Shown one piece after another: positions 8,353 to 17,866 of a stretch of DNA of 64,000 nucleotides. The notes below the pieces were generated by a model. That model worked only from the letters and a program-made list of their open reading frames with translations. It was not told where the DNA came from and did not search any database. The translations under genes and the position numbers were made by a program. The stretch is taken from positions 558,501-622,500 of the forward strand of contig NZ_CP009429.1 in NCBI RefSeq assembly GCF_001314325.1, read 5' to 3'. Every line of letters begins with the position of its first letter. Position 1 is the stretch's first letter. The stretch is from Sphingopyxis macrogoltabida. GTDB taxonomy: Bacteria; Pseudomonadota; Alphaproteobacteria; Sphingomonadales; Sphingomonadaceae.

Positions 8353-10800
8353 ATGGATCGCACATTTTCGCGTCCTGCAATTCGCTACGCTAGCCTGGCA
8401 TCGGTTATCGCGCTCGCGGCGGTCGCCGCACCGGTTTCTGCCCAGGACGATCCGGCTGCTCAGGCGCCGGCTGACGAAGCGACGACCGGCAGCATGGCCG
8501 ACAGCGAAATCATCGTCACCGCCCGCCGCCGCGACGAGCGTCTGATCGACGCGCCCGTGGCGATCACCGCGCTCGGCGGCGCCGCGCTCGACAATTATGC
8601 GGTCACCGAATTCAACGATATTGCGCAGCTCGTGCCGACGATGGTGGCAGGCAAGGCGGCGTCGGGGTCGTCGGCAAGCATCTTCCTGCGCGGCGTCGGA
8701 TCGACCGCGCTCAGCGCCGGTTTCGACCAGTCGGTGTCCTTCGTCGTCGACGGCATGCCGATGAGCCGTGGCCGCGAGATCGGGCTCAGCCAGTATGACG
8801 TCCAGCGCGTCGAGGTGCTCAAAGGGCCGCAGGCGCTGTTCTTCGGCAAGAATGCCACCGCCGGCCTGATCTCGGTCACCACGAACAACCCGCGCGACGT
8901 GTTCGAGGCTGGGCTCAAGCTCGGCTACGGCTTCGAGGCGAAAGAGAAATATGGCGAGGGCTATATTTCGGGCCCGCTCGCCGAAGGGCTGCGCGCACGG
9001 CTGGCCTTCCGCATTTCGGACAGCGAGGGCGCCTTCACCAACACGGCGGCCGAAACCTATATCGATCCGTTCGGCCTCGAACGTCACCGCAACAGCAAGA
9101 ATCGCGGCTATGGGCGGACCTACAGCGGCCGCGCGACGATCGAATGGGACGCGACCGACAATCTGACCTTCCAGGTCAAGACCGGCTATACCGACCAGAA
9201 GGATGGCGGTCCGACCGACATCATCGAACGCATCTGCGGCGGCGGGCGTACCGTGCCTTTCGCGGCGAACGGCATCCCGCCGAGCCCCAACGCCGATTGC
9301 GTCATCAACGGCCGGTCGGACAGCTCGACGATCCCGGTCGAGGTTGCGGGGCTCGATTACCGCTACGCCGGCGACGGGCGCATGTATTCGCGGCTGAAAT
9401 CGGGCTTCGGCATCCTGACCGCGACGCTGACCAGCGACGTGTTCGACGTGACCTCGATCACCTCATACTACCGGTTCAAGCAGACCGACCTCAACAATGT
9501 GTCGGGCGAGGCTTACCCGGCGACCTTCTCGCAGCTTGCCGATTATCGCCAGACATCGGAGGAGCTGCGCTTCCAGTCGAAATGGGACGGGCCGGTCAAT
9601 GTGCTGTTCGGGCTGTTCGCGTCGAGCAACAAGTTCATCTTCAATACCGACGCCTATATCTTCCCGCTGCCGGCGGTCGCGGCGGGCACGACCTATGTGA
9701 CCTTCAAGCGCGACAATGGTTTCAAGGGCAGTTCGATGTCGGCGTTCGGCGAAGTGACCGCGAACCTGTCCGATGCGATCGAACTCGCGGCGGGCGCGCG
9801 CTACAGCTATGAATCGCGCGACAGCTTCCAGCAGTCGCTCGCCGCCAATCCGGCCTTTGGCGCCGCCTTCCCGGGCGGCCTGCGGCTCGATGACCGGTAC
9901 CGCGAGTCCGACGTGTCGCCGCAGGTAACGCTGCGCTACAAGCCGTCGCGCGACCTGACCTTTTATGCCGCCTATAAGGAAGGCTTCAAATCGGGCGGGT
10001 TCAATATCTCGCAGACGCTGACCCCCGCCGCAACGGTCGCGGCCGGCGAGTTCGGCGCGGAGCGCGCCCGCGGCGGCGAGGTCGGTGCCCGCGCGATCCT
10101 GATGGGCGGCGCACTGTCGCTCAACGCCACCGCTTATTATTACGACTATCTCGACCTGCAGGTGCAGAATTTCGATCCGGTCACCATCGGCCAGGTCGTG
10201 GCGAACGCCGGCACGCTGCGCGTCAAGGGTATCGAGGGCGATTTCAACTGGCGCTTGGGCGGCTTCTCGCTGCGCGGCGCGGCGGCGTTCAACGATGCAA
10301 CCTACAAGGATTATGTCGGCCAATGCTATGGCGGCCAGACGATTGCGCAAGGGTGTAACTTGCTCGCGCCGGCGCCCGGGGCCGCTTTCACCAGCCAGGA
10401 TTATGACGGACTGACCCCGCCCAAGGCGCCGCGCTTCGCCGGCCGTCTCGGCGCAAGCTATGAGGTCGAGCTGTCGGGATCGGGCCTGCGGCTCGAGGCG
10501 AGCGGCGACATGAGCTATTCGTCCAAATATAATTTCTCGGACACGCTACGCCCCGACGCAATCCAGCCGAGTTTCACCAAGTTCGATGCGTCGTTGCGGC
10601 TGAAAGGCCCCGAGGATCGTTGGACCCTCGCGCTGATCGGGCGTAACCTCAGCAACAAATATGTCGTGACCGGCGGTTCGGAAATCCCGTTCACCGGGGG
10701 GACCGGCACCGGCACCGCAGGACCGGGCGTGCTCAGCGATCTGTCGGCCTTCGTCGACAATCCGCGCGAATTCTACATCGAAGCATCCGTGAAATTCTGA
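8353..10800 (+). CDS. TonB-dependent outer-membrane receptor
   Basis: 815 residues with GGGAGGAG before the ATG. A signal peptide covers about residues 1-30, ending in VAAPVSAQ. A TonB-box-like SEIIVTARRR follows near 50-60, then the plug domain with LRGVGS, VDGMP and VLKGPQALFFGKNATAG, then a long 22-strand-type barrel with YAAYKEGFKSGGFN. The last residue is phenylalanine (ASVKF), as expected for assembly by BAM. It should import a bulky substrate across the outer membrane using TonB energy. It overlaps the following lipase-like gene by one base (TGATG), so the two are translationally coupled, suggesting uptake and hydrolysis of the same ester. Confidence 0.95.
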   Translation: MDRTFSRPAIRYASLASVIALAAVAAPVSAQDDPAAQAPADEATTGSMADSEIIVTARRRDERLIDAPVAITALGGAALDNYAVTEFNDIAQLVPTMVAGKAASGSSASIFLRGVGSTALSAGFDQSVSFVVDGMPMSRGREIGLSQYDVQRVEVLKGPQALFFGKNATAGLISVTTNNPRDVFEAGLKLGYGFEAKEKYGEGYISGPLAEGLRARLAFRISDSEGAFTNTAAETYIDPFGLERHRNSKNRGYGRTYSGRATIEWDATDNLTFQVKTGYTDQKDGGPTDIIERICGGGRTVPFAANGIPPSPNADCVINGRSDSSTIPVEVAGLDYRYAGDGRMYSRLKSGFGILTATLTSDVFDVTSITSYYRFKQTDLNNVSGEAYPATFSQLADYRQTSEELRFQSKWDGPVNVLFGLFASSNKFIFNTDAYIFPLPAVAAGTTYVTFKRDNGFKGSSMSAFGEVTANLSDAIELAAGARYSYESRDSFQQSLAANPAFGAAFPGGLRLDDRYRESDVSPQVTLRYKPSRDLTFYAAYKEGFKSGGFNISQTLTPAATVAAGEFGAERARGGEVGARAILMGGALSLNATAYYYDYLDLQVQNFDPVTIGQVVANAGTLRVKGIEGDFNWRLGGFSLRGAAAFNDATYKDYVGQCYGGQTIAQGCNLLAPAPGAAFTSQDYDGLTPPKAPRFAGRLGASYEVELSGSGLRLEASGDMSYSSKYNFSDTLRPDAIQPSFTKFDASLRLKGPEDRWTLALIGRNLSNKYVVTGGSEIPFTGGTGTGTAGPGVLSDLSAFVDNPREFYIEASVKF

Positions 10801-12023
10801 TGTCCGGAACGACATGGAGCCCGGCACCGCGCAAGCGGGCCGGGCTCATGCTATTGGCGTTGTTGGCCACGACGGTTCCGGCAGCGGCCAAGCCATCCGA
10901 TGTCGGCGACGGCGGTGTGCCGTCCTTCTATCGCTGGTCCGGCGCTTTGCCGAACGAAGCGGGCGTGGTGCTGGCTGAAGAGCTTTTGCCGGACGAATTT
11001 TCGGTCGCGACGGCGGGGAAGGCCGTGCGCATCCTCTACACCGCCCGCGACGGGATCACCGACAAGGGCGTGGTGCCGGTGTCGGCGGCACTGTTCCTGC
11101 CGCGCGGGGCACCGCCGGAAGGCGGTTGGCCGGTGATGGCGTGGGCGCACGGCACGACCGGCATCGCCGATATCTGCGCGCCGTCGGCGCGTCCGCGCGG
11201 CGAACGCGACAGCCGCTATATCGCAAGCTGGCTCGACGCCGGTTTCGCGGTGGTGGCGAGCGACTATCAGGGGCTCGGCACGCCCGGCATCCATCCCTAT
11301 TCCAATTATCGTGCGAGTTCGTACAGCCTGCTCGACAGCGCGCGGGCGATCATCGGGGGCCGTTATGGCGCTGCCAATGCCGTCGTCCTCGTCGGGCAAT
11401 CGCAGGGCGCCGGGACCGTTGTCGCCGCCGCCGGCTATGCGCCGTCCTATGCGCCCGATTTGCAGGTCCGTGGCGTCGTCGCGACGGGCGCGCCCAACCT
11501 GTCGCGCGAGGCGATCGAGAGCGGGCTCGCGTCGAGCGCGACCGACGTCATGGTCACCGGCGCCTATGCCATGATCGGCTACGAACTCACGCGCACCCAT
11601 GCCGATCTCGACGCCGATGCGGTGTTCACCGAGCAGGGGCGCGAGATCGAGGCGATGGTCGGATCGGCGTGCCTGCCCGACCTGATGAAGGCCGCCGCCG
11701 CGCGCAATCTCGACCCGTCGAAGGCCTTCCGTCCGGGGATGCTGAAGCGCCTCTGGGATACCGACGTCGATCTGCGTTCCTTTCCGACGCTCGACCTTGC
11801 GCCGCCGGTCTTTTTCGGGATCGGCGCGGCGGATACCGCGGCGCTGCCGATGACGACGCTGGCACTGGTCAATGACCTTTGCAGCCGCGGCAATGTCGTC
11901 GAGGCGCACATCTACCGGGACAAGGATCATTCGGGCGTGGTCAATGCCGCGGCGCCTGACGCCATTGTCTTTGCCAAGGCCGTGCTCGAAGGGCGGCCGC
12001 TCGCGGCGACCTGCAAGCCGTAG
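10800..12023 (+). CDS. Secreted lipase-like alpha/beta hydrolase
   Basis: 407 residues starting within the stop codon of the TonB receptor. The N-terminus (RKRAGLMLLALLATTVPAAA) is a signal peptide, so it acts in the periplasm or outside. The body matches secretory-lipase (LIP) type hydrolases: AWAHGTTG near 115-122, ASDYQGLGTPG near 153-163, nucleophile elbow GQSQG with S201, and DKDHSG near the C-terminus supplying the catalytic His. It probably cleaves an ester before or after import through the coupled receptor. It ends four bases before the convergent MFS gene. Confidence 0.85.
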   Translation: MSGTTWSPAPRKRAGLMLLALLATTVPAAAKPSDVGDGGVPSFYRWSGALPNEAGVVLAEELLPDEFSVATAGKAVRILYTARDGITDKGVVPVSAALFLPRGAPPEGGWPVMAWAHGTTGIADICAPSARPRGERDSRYIASWLDAGFAVVASDYQGLGTPGIHPYSNYRASSYSLLDSARAIIGGRYGAANAVVLVGQSQGAGTVVAAAGYAPSYAPDLQVRGVVATGAPNLSREAIESGLASSATDVMVTGAYAMIGYELTRTHADLDADAVFTEQGREIEAMVGSACLPDLMKAAAARNLDPSKAFRPGMLKRLWDTDVDLRSFPTLDLAPPVFFGIGAADTAALPMTTLALVNDLCSRGNVVEAHIYRDKDHSGVVNAAAPDAIVFAKAVLEGRPLAATCKP

Positions 12024-12027
12024 CCGG

Positions 12028-13326
12028 TCAGCGCCGCCCCTCGTCGGCGACACGCCGGTACGCCGTCGTGGCGAGCAGGATCAGCCCGACGGTGAGCGGC
12101 AGCATGATCAGCGCCAGAACCGACAGGCTCTGGCGCAGCGCGTCGCTGCCGGTGAACACCGCATCGGACAGCCACGCCGACAGTGCCGGGCCGCAAGTCA
12201 GGCCGACCAGATTGCCGACGAGTACATAAAGCGACGTGATCTTCGCGCGCATGCGCGGCGGGGCGATGTGCTGGATGATCAGCACGGCGAGCCCGCCCGC
12301 CGCGCCATAGCCGAAGGTCGCGACGGCAATGAGCGCGATCGCGCCGTCGATATCGCTCGCGAGCAGGAACGCGGCGACCGCGGCGTGACCGATGCCGAGG
12401 CCGATAGCGAGCGCGAGCACTGCCAACTCGGCGCGGCCGCGCTTCAGCACCCAGGCGCTTATGGCTGGCCAGAAAATGGCGGCGACGGCCGCTGCGATCA
12501 CGCCCACCAGCCCGAAGATCGCACCGGCCTGGGCGACGCTCTGGCCATAGCTGCGCGTCAGCATCGTCGCGGTCCAGGCGATGAAGCTGTAGCTCGCGAG
12601 CGCCGAGACTCCGAAGCTCAGATAGAAGGGAAGATAGAAGCGCCAATGGCGGCCGAGATAGGCAAAGGCGACCGCGACACTCGTCTGGTCGGCCTGACCC
12701 GGTTCTTCGATGCGCTGGGGCTCGGCGACGCTGATCAGCCAGAGCGGGCCGAGGAGTAGCCCCGGCACGCCGACGATGACGAGCGTCAGGCGCCACGGGC
12801 TGAGCCCGAGGTCGGGAGACAGGATTGTCGCCAGCTCGAAAGCCCAGGCACCGATCAGGAAAGCGCCCGACGCCATCAGGGTCGACACCGCCATGAACAG
12901 TCCGATCGGTAGCGCGCGCTTTTCGGGCGGAAACAAGTCGGCGACGATCGAGACCGTTGCGGGCACCAGCACTGCTTCGCCGATCGCCACGCCGGCGCGC
13001 GTTGCCAGCAATATCTCGAAATTAGGCGCGAAGCCCGAGGCGACCGTCGAGAGGCTCCAGACGATGACGCCGATGCCGACGATCCGCACGCGCGTGCCGC
13101 GGTCGATGAGGTACGCGACGGGCACGCCCGACAGCGCGTAGAGCAATCCGAAGCCGAGCCCGATAAGCAGGCCGATCGCGGTCGCATCGATGCCCATATC
13201 CCTGATGATCGGATCGGCGAGCAGCGCGATGATATAGCGGTCGAGATAAGAGAGCGCCGCGATCAGGCAGAGCAGCCCCGCGACATACCAGGCGCGGCGG
13301 AGCGACGGCCATGCGGTCTCCGTCAT
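12028..13326 (-). CDS. Major facilitator superfamily transporter
   Basis: 432 residues from the ATG at 13326, which overlaps the stop of the molybdopterin oxidoreductase gene as ATGA. The longer upstream frame is therefore not used. It is a hydrophobic inner-membrane protein with about 12 predicted membrane helices. Features of the family are LSYLDRYIIALLADPI in helix 1 and DRGTRVRIVGIG in the loop between helices 2 and 3. It resembles the spinster/hexuronate branch common beside aromatic or terpenoid catabolic genes. It is last of the operon arylsulfatase - molybdopterin oxidoreductase - MFS, so it probably imports the desulfated substrate or exports a product. Confidence 0.9.
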   Translation of the reverse strand: MTETAWPSLRRAWYVAGLLCLIAALSYLDRYIIALLADPIIRDMGIDATAIGLLIGLGFGLLYALSGVPVAYLIDRGTRVRIVGIGVIVWSLSTVASGFAPNFEILLATRAGVAIGEAVLVPATVSIVADLFPPEKRALPIGLFMAVSTLMASGAFLIGAWAFELATILSPDLGLSPWRLTLVIVGVPGLLLGPLWLISVAEPQRIEEPGQADQTSVAVAFAYLGRHWRFYLPFYLSFGVSALASYSFIAWTATMLTRSYGQSVAQAGAIFGLVGVIAAAVAAIFWPAISAWVLKRGRAELAVLALAIGLGIGHAAVAAFLLASDIDGAIALIAVATFGYGAAGGLAVLIIQHIAPPRMRAKITSLYVLVGNLVGLTCGPALSAWLSDAVFTGSDALRQSLSVLALIMLPLTVGLILLATTAYRRVADEGRR

Positions 13327-15431
13327 GCCGCGCAAATCTCGACCGGAAAGCCTTCGAGCCAGCTCATGCCCGACACCTGCTCGGCCTGATCGGGGGTGGA
13401 GGGGGTGATTTCGTTGAGGTTGCGGCCGGGCTGTGCGTTGGCACCCTGCCAGCCGCCGCGATGACCCCAGCCGTGCGGATAGGCGACGCAGCCTTGGCGG
13501 ACCTCGTCGGTGACCTCGGCAACGACCTCGATCGTGCCCCACTGCGTCGAGATCTTCACCGCCATGCCGTCGTCGATGCCGCGTGCGGCAGCGTCGACCG
13601 GGTTGATCAGCAGCGCGGGCGAGTCCGAGCGGACGAGCTTGTCGACATTATGCATCCAGCTGTTGATCGAGCGCAATTTGCGCAGGTTGATCAGGCGCAG
13701 CATATTGGGGTCGGGATCGGGTTCGGCGCGGAGCCGCGCGACCTCGTCGCCCGCGATATCGTCCCACAAGTGGATCTTGCCGTCGGGGTGGCCGATGCGC
13801 TTTTCGAAGTCGAAGGCCCAGCGGCCGCGTTCGATCATCACGCCGTGCGGGTTGGCCTTCAGCTTGGCAAGCGACAGTCCGTCCTGACCCTCGATTCCCG
13901 CTTGCAGCGCGCCGTCGGCCATCTCGAACGGCGTCATATTGCCGAAGGCGCCGTCGCGGCCCATGCGCGCGGCGAGGTCGCGCAAAATTTCATATTCGCC
14001 GCGCGCCTGCCCGGTCGGCGGGACCACCGCGGGGACATATTGGGCGAAGGGGCGGACCATGTGGTTCATGAAGAACTGGTTGATATCCTCGCGCTCAAGC
14101 GCGGTGGTCGCGGGCAGGATATAGTGCGCGTGGCGCGAGGTTTCGGTCATGTAGAGATCGACCGAAACCATCATGTCGAGCAAAGCGAAGCCCTCGGGCA
14201 GACGCGGGCCGCCGGGCATCGACAGCACGGGATTGGCGCCAACGGTCAGCAGCGTCCTGATCTGGCCTTCGCCGGGCGTCGTCATTTCCTCGAGGAAGGT
14301 CAGGCTCGACTGGGTGCCCCAGACCGAGGCCTGGCCGCTGACGCGCGAGCTGTGACGTTTGTGGCGCGCGTGCCCTGGCCCGGTCGATTGCGCCTCGGTC
14401 GCAGTGCCGCCATGCCCCCAACCGACGCCGCCGGGCTTGTGGAACTTGCCGCCGAGGACGTTGAGCAGGTGCAGGAAATAGTTGGTCAGCGTCGAGTAAC
14501 TCGCGCGGCAGATGCCGATGCGCCCCATCGCGGCGGCGCGCGGCGCGGCGACGAAATCGCGCGCTAGCGTGCGGATTTCGTCGGCATCGATGCCGCAGCG
14601 CGGCGCGGCGAGTTCGGGGGTGATCCAGTCGATCGCGGCCTTGAGCTCGGCAAAACCGGTGCAATGGCGTTCGACAAAGTCCATGTCGGCCAGCCCTTCG
14701 GCAAGCACGGTCTGCACCATCGCGCCGAGCAGCCAGACGTCGCCGGCGGGGATGATCGAGACATGTTCGAACTTGCGCGCGGTTTCGCTGCGGCGCGGAT
14801 CGACGACGATGACACGGCCGCGCTCGGCGATCTCGACCAGATCCTCCTTGAAGCGCGGCGCGATGAGGAGCGAGCCGTGACTGACCAGCGGGTTCGACCC
14901 GAAGATCAGCAGATGGTCGCATTGGGCGAGGTCGGGGAAGACGAAGCCGTGGGTGCCGAAGATCAGTTCGGTGGCCAGCACGACCGACGTGATGTCCTCC
15001 GACGACGGGGTGAACAGCTTGGTGCAGTCCATCGCGCGGCTGAACAGATAATTGCCCATCGAGCTGGGCCAGCCCATGCTCGGCGGGTTGCCGGTGTTCA
15101 TCGCGAAGCTCTGGCTGCCATGCCGGTCGATCGAGGCCGATAGGCGCGCGGCGATGTCGTTCAGCGCTTCGTCCCAGCCGACGGGTTCGAACTCGCCGGG
15201 GCCGCCGACGCGTTTGAGCGGCGTCGTGACGCGGTCGGGATCATAGGTAACCTCGGCGAGCGCGGGTCCCTTGACGCAGATGTGGCCGCGCGAATGGGGA
15301 TTGTCGCGGTCGGGGCGGACCTTGACGATCTTGCCGTCCGCGACCGTCGCGACCATGCCGCACAGCGCCTCGCAGACACGGCAGTAAGTGATGTGGTCGC
15401 CATCGGCGCCGGGGGTGGTGGTGAAGGCCAT
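13323..15431 (-). CDS. Molybdopterin oxidoreductase, copy 1 (DMSO-reductase family)
   Basis: 702 residues from the ATG at 15431, which has AGGAGG upstream; an earlier in-frame ATG at 15452 lacks this. It is a bis-MGD enzyme of the formate dehydrogenase/DMSO reductase family. An N-terminal [4Fe-4S] site is formed by C17, C20, C24 and C52. IFGSNPLVSHGS and VVDPRRSETARK are cofactor-binding segments. The C-terminal domain has SYPHGWGH-like AYPHGWGHRGGW. At the metal-ligand position (TPSSEDI) I see serine S144, not Cys or Sec. There is no Tat signal and no electron-transfer subunit gene, suggesting a soluble single-subunit hydroxylase or reductase. It is sandwiched between the arylsulfatase and MFS genes. 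Two paralogues lie at 34197 and 41575. Confidence 0.9.
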   Translation of the reverse strand: MAFTTTPGADGDHITYCRVCEALCGMVATVADGKIVKVRPDRDNPHSRGHICVKGPALAEVTYDPDRVTTPLKRVGGPGEFEPVGWDEALNDIAARLSASIDRHGSQSFAMNTGNPPSMGWPSSMGNYLFSRAMDCTKLFTPSSEDITSVVLATELIFGTHGFVFPDLAQCDHLLIFGSNPLVSHGSLLIAPRFKEDLVEIAERGRVIVVDPRRSETARKFEHVSIIPAGDVWLLGAMVQTVLAEGLADMDFVERHCTGFAELKAAIDWITPELAAPRCGIDADEIRTLARDFVAAPRAAAMGRIGICRASYSTLTNYFLHLLNVLGGKFHKPGGVGWGHGGTATEAQSTGPGHARHKRHSSRVSGQASVWGTQSSLTFLEEMTTPGEGQIRTLLTVGANPVLSMPGGPRLPEGFALLDMMVSVDLYMTETSRHAHYILPATTALEREDINQFFMNHMVRPFAQYVPAVVPPTGQARGEYEILRDLAARMGRDGAFGNMTPFEMADGALQAGIEGQDGLSLAKLKANPHGVMIERGRWAFDFEKRIGHPDGKIHLWDDIAGDEVARLRAEPDPDPNMLRLINLRKLRSINSWMHNVDKLVRSDSPALLINPVDAAARGIDDGMAVKISTQWGTIEVVAEVTDEVRQGCVAYPHGWGHRGGWQGANAQPGRNLNEITPSTPDQAEQVSGMSWLEGFPVEICAA

Positions 15432-15448
15432 GCGACTTCCTCCTTCTG

Positions 15449-17761
15449 TCACTGCGCCCTTGGCGGGGTGATCCGGATATTGACGGTACGGATGCGGCCA
15501 TCGAGCGCGCCCGCGGTCCTGCCGCCCTCGAGCGGGCCCGAGCCGCTGTCCTGTCCCAGGTCGAAGGTCTCGGTCGGTGAGAAGGACAGGCGGGGCAGGG
15601 CGCCTTTGATCGTGCCGCTCGCGACTTCGGCGCCGTCGGCGAGGATGTGGACCAGCGCCTCGCTTTCGCCGCGCCGCTCGAAGCGGAGCAGCAGATTGGC
15701 GGCACCGCGGCGAAGCACGCGGTCGGCGGCGACCTCGCTCAGCTTCATGTCGAGGCTGCGATAGGTGAAGACCGGACGGCCCTTGCGCACATGGAGTGCG
15801 AAGCCGCCGTGACGGCCACCGATCGCGGCGATGGTGCCATTGGCGTCAGCATCGAGATCGAGCGCCGCCTCGATCGTGAAGCTGGTCGACGGGACGGGCG
15901 GCGCAAGTGCTTCGGGGATGCGTGCGGTGGCGCCGGTGTAGGTCCACAGATAGCCGCGGCGCGCCATATCGGCCGCCATGATCTTGCGGACATAGCCCCA
16001 CGCGTCGCTGGTGTTGGTCAGCGGATAGACGTTGTTCGCCTTTGCCTCGCGATCGAACAACGCCTTCATTTCGGCAAGCTTGCGTGGGTTCGCGGCAGCG
16101 ACGTTGCGCTGTTCGCCGGGATCGGCCGCGACGTTATAGAGTTCCCACTTGTCGTCGCTAAACGTCGGCTTGTTCATGAAATCCCACACGTCGAGCCGGT
16201 GCGGGACGACGGCTTTCCAGCCGTTCGCATAGATCGCGCGGTTGCCGTACATCTCGTAATATTGCGTGGCATGCCGCGTCGGCGCGGCGGGGGCCGCGAA
16301 GCTGTATTTCATGCTGACGCCGTCGAACGCCATCTGGCGCTGGCCGTTGACCATCACGGCGGGGGCGATGCCTGCGGCGTCGAGGATCGTCGGCGTGATG
16401 TCGGTGACATGCTGATATTGCCCGCGCAGCTCGCCGCGGGCGGCGATGCCGCCCGGCCACGAGACGATCAGCGGGACGCGGGTGCCGCCCTCATAGGCCG
16501 TCTGCTTGTAATAGCGGAACGGCGTGTTGCCCGCGACCGCCCAGCCATTGGCGTAATGCGGATAGGTCGAGGGACCGCCCCAATCGTCATAGTGGCGCAG
16601 ATTTTCGGCGAGCGTCGCGAAATAGGCGTTGGCGAAATAATGTTCGCTGAAGGTGCCTTGCGGTGCGCCCTCGGCGCTGGCGCCATTGTCGGCGGTGATC
16701 AGGACGACCGTGTTGTCGAGTTCGCCGCGCGCTTCGAGCGCATCGAGGATGCGGCCGAACTGTTCGTCGGCGTGGCTGAGTTGCGCCGCGAAGGCCTCCA
16801 TCTGGCGCGCGAACATGCGCTGCTCGTCGCGGCTGAGCTCGGCCCAATGTTTTACCCCGGCGGGCAGCGGCGGCAGCGCCATGTCGGCGGGGACGAGGCC
16901 GAGCGCCTTCTGCCGGTCGAGGACCTGCTGCGCTGCGACATCCCAGCCCGCGTCGAAGCGGCCCTTATAATGGTCGAGCCAGCGCTGCGGCGCGTGATGC
17001 GGGGCGTGGACCGCGCCGGTCGCCCAATACATCATGAACGGCCGCTTCGGATCGGTGGCATCGCGCGCGCCGATCCAGCCGATTGCCCTGTCGGCCATGT
17101 CGGCGCTGAGATGATAATCGGCGCGCGGCGACAGCGCGACCGGATCATGGTCCGACCAAAGCGTCGGGTCGAAATTGTCGGCGTCGAAGGCGAGGAAGCC
17201 ATAATAGCGATCGAACCCCTGACCGCTCGGCCAATAGGTGAAGGGTCCGACGGCAGACGCATCGGCTTGCGGCAGATGGTCCCATTTGCCGATCGCATAG
17301 GTGAGATAGCCCGACTGGCGCAGATTCTCGGCGACGGTGCCGGCGCTCCGCGGAACGAGCGCGTCCTGCCCCGGAAAGCCAACCGCGATCGCCGAATGGC
17401 CGCCGATATGGACCCGGTGCGAATTGCGCCCGGTGAGCAGCGCGGCGCGGCTGGCCGAGCAGATGGGGGTAGTATGGTAATTGGTGTAGCGCAGGCCCCG
17501 CTGCGCGACGCGGTCGATGTTCGGGGTTTCGACGAGGCCGCCATAGCTGCCGAGCTGGCCGAAGCCCATGTCGTCGATCACCCAGACGAGGACATTGGGG
17601 GCGCCCGCGGGGGCGACGGTGCGGGTGATTTTTCCGGGTGCCGAATCGGCGAAGGTCTTGCCGATTTTGGGCTGGTCGCCGGGTGCCGCCGATGCCGGCA
17701 AGGCCGCCGCCGCTGCGATCGCGCAGGCGCTCGCCATGTTGAAAAAGCGGTAGTTCCTCAT
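15449..17761 (-). CDS. Periplasmic arylsulfatase
   Basis: 770 residues with an N-terminal signal peptide (ACAIAAAAALPASAA). It is a type I sulfatase that hydrolyses sulfate esters. Metal ligands D63 and D64 are in VIDDMGFG. The formylglycine site is C101-S-A-S-R105 followed by AALLTGR, with alanine at the usual proline position of CxPxR. ITADNGASAEG supplies the later metal ligands. An extra C-terminal domain of about 170 residues (FTIEAALDLDADANG) looks beta-rich. It is first in the operon with the molybdopterin oxidoreductase (17 bp downstream) and the MFS transporter. Activity needs an FGE-type maturase, which is not in the window. The substrate is a sulfated organic molecule. Confidence 0.93.
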   Translation of the reverse strand: MRNYRFFNMASACAIAAAAALPASAAPGDQPKIGKTFADSAPGKITRTVAPAGAPNVLVWVIDDMGFGQLGSYGGLVETPNIDRVAQRGLRYTNYHTTPICSASRAALLTGRNSHRVHIGGHSAIAVGFPGQDALVPRSAGTVAENLRQSGYLTYAIGKWDHLPQADASAVGPFTYWPSGQGFDRYYGFLAFDADNFDPTLWSDHDPVALSPRADYHLSADMADRAIGWIGARDATDPKRPFMMYWATGAVHAPHHAPQRWLDHYKGRFDAGWDVAAQQVLDRQKALGLVPADMALPPLPAGVKHWAELSRDEQRMFARQMEAFAAQLSHADEQFGRILDALEARGELDNTVVLITADNGASAEGAPQGTFSEHYFANAYFATLAENLRHYDDWGGPSTYPHYANGWAVAGNTPFRYYKQTAYEGGTRVPLIVSWPGGIAARGELRGQYQHVTDITPTILDAAGIAPAVMVNGQRQMAFDGVSMKYSFAAPAAPTRHATQYYEMYGNRAIYANGWKAVVPHRLDVWDFMNKPTFSDDKWELYNVAADPGEQRNVAAANPRKLAEMKALFDREAKANNVYPLTNTSDAWGYVRKIMAADMARRGYLWTYTGATARIPEALAPPVPSTSFTIEAALDLDADANGTIAAIGGRHGGFALHVRKGRPVFTYRSLDMKLSEVAADRVLRRGAANLLLRFERRGESEALVHILADGAEVASGTIKGALPRLSFSPTETFDLGQDSGSGPLEGGRTAGALDGRIRTVNIRITPPRAQ

Positions 17762-17818
17762 TCCCGTACACCTCGTGTCTGTCGATCGCCGGATGCTTGA
17801 CGCCGCACTATAGATGAA

Positions 17819-17840
17819 TTACAATCTTCGTAAAGTGTAA
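17819..17840. promoter_or_regulatory. Operator-like site TTACA-N12-TGTAA (site a)
   Basis: TTACA (17819-17823) and TGTAA (17836-17840) are separated by exactly 12 bases in the divergent promoter between the arylsulfatase and Rieske genes. The same arms and spacing occur at 29309-29332 between another Rieske gene and its ligase. Confidence 0.45.
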
Positions 17841-17866
17841 ACATGCAGGATGGCGAGGGACAGGAC

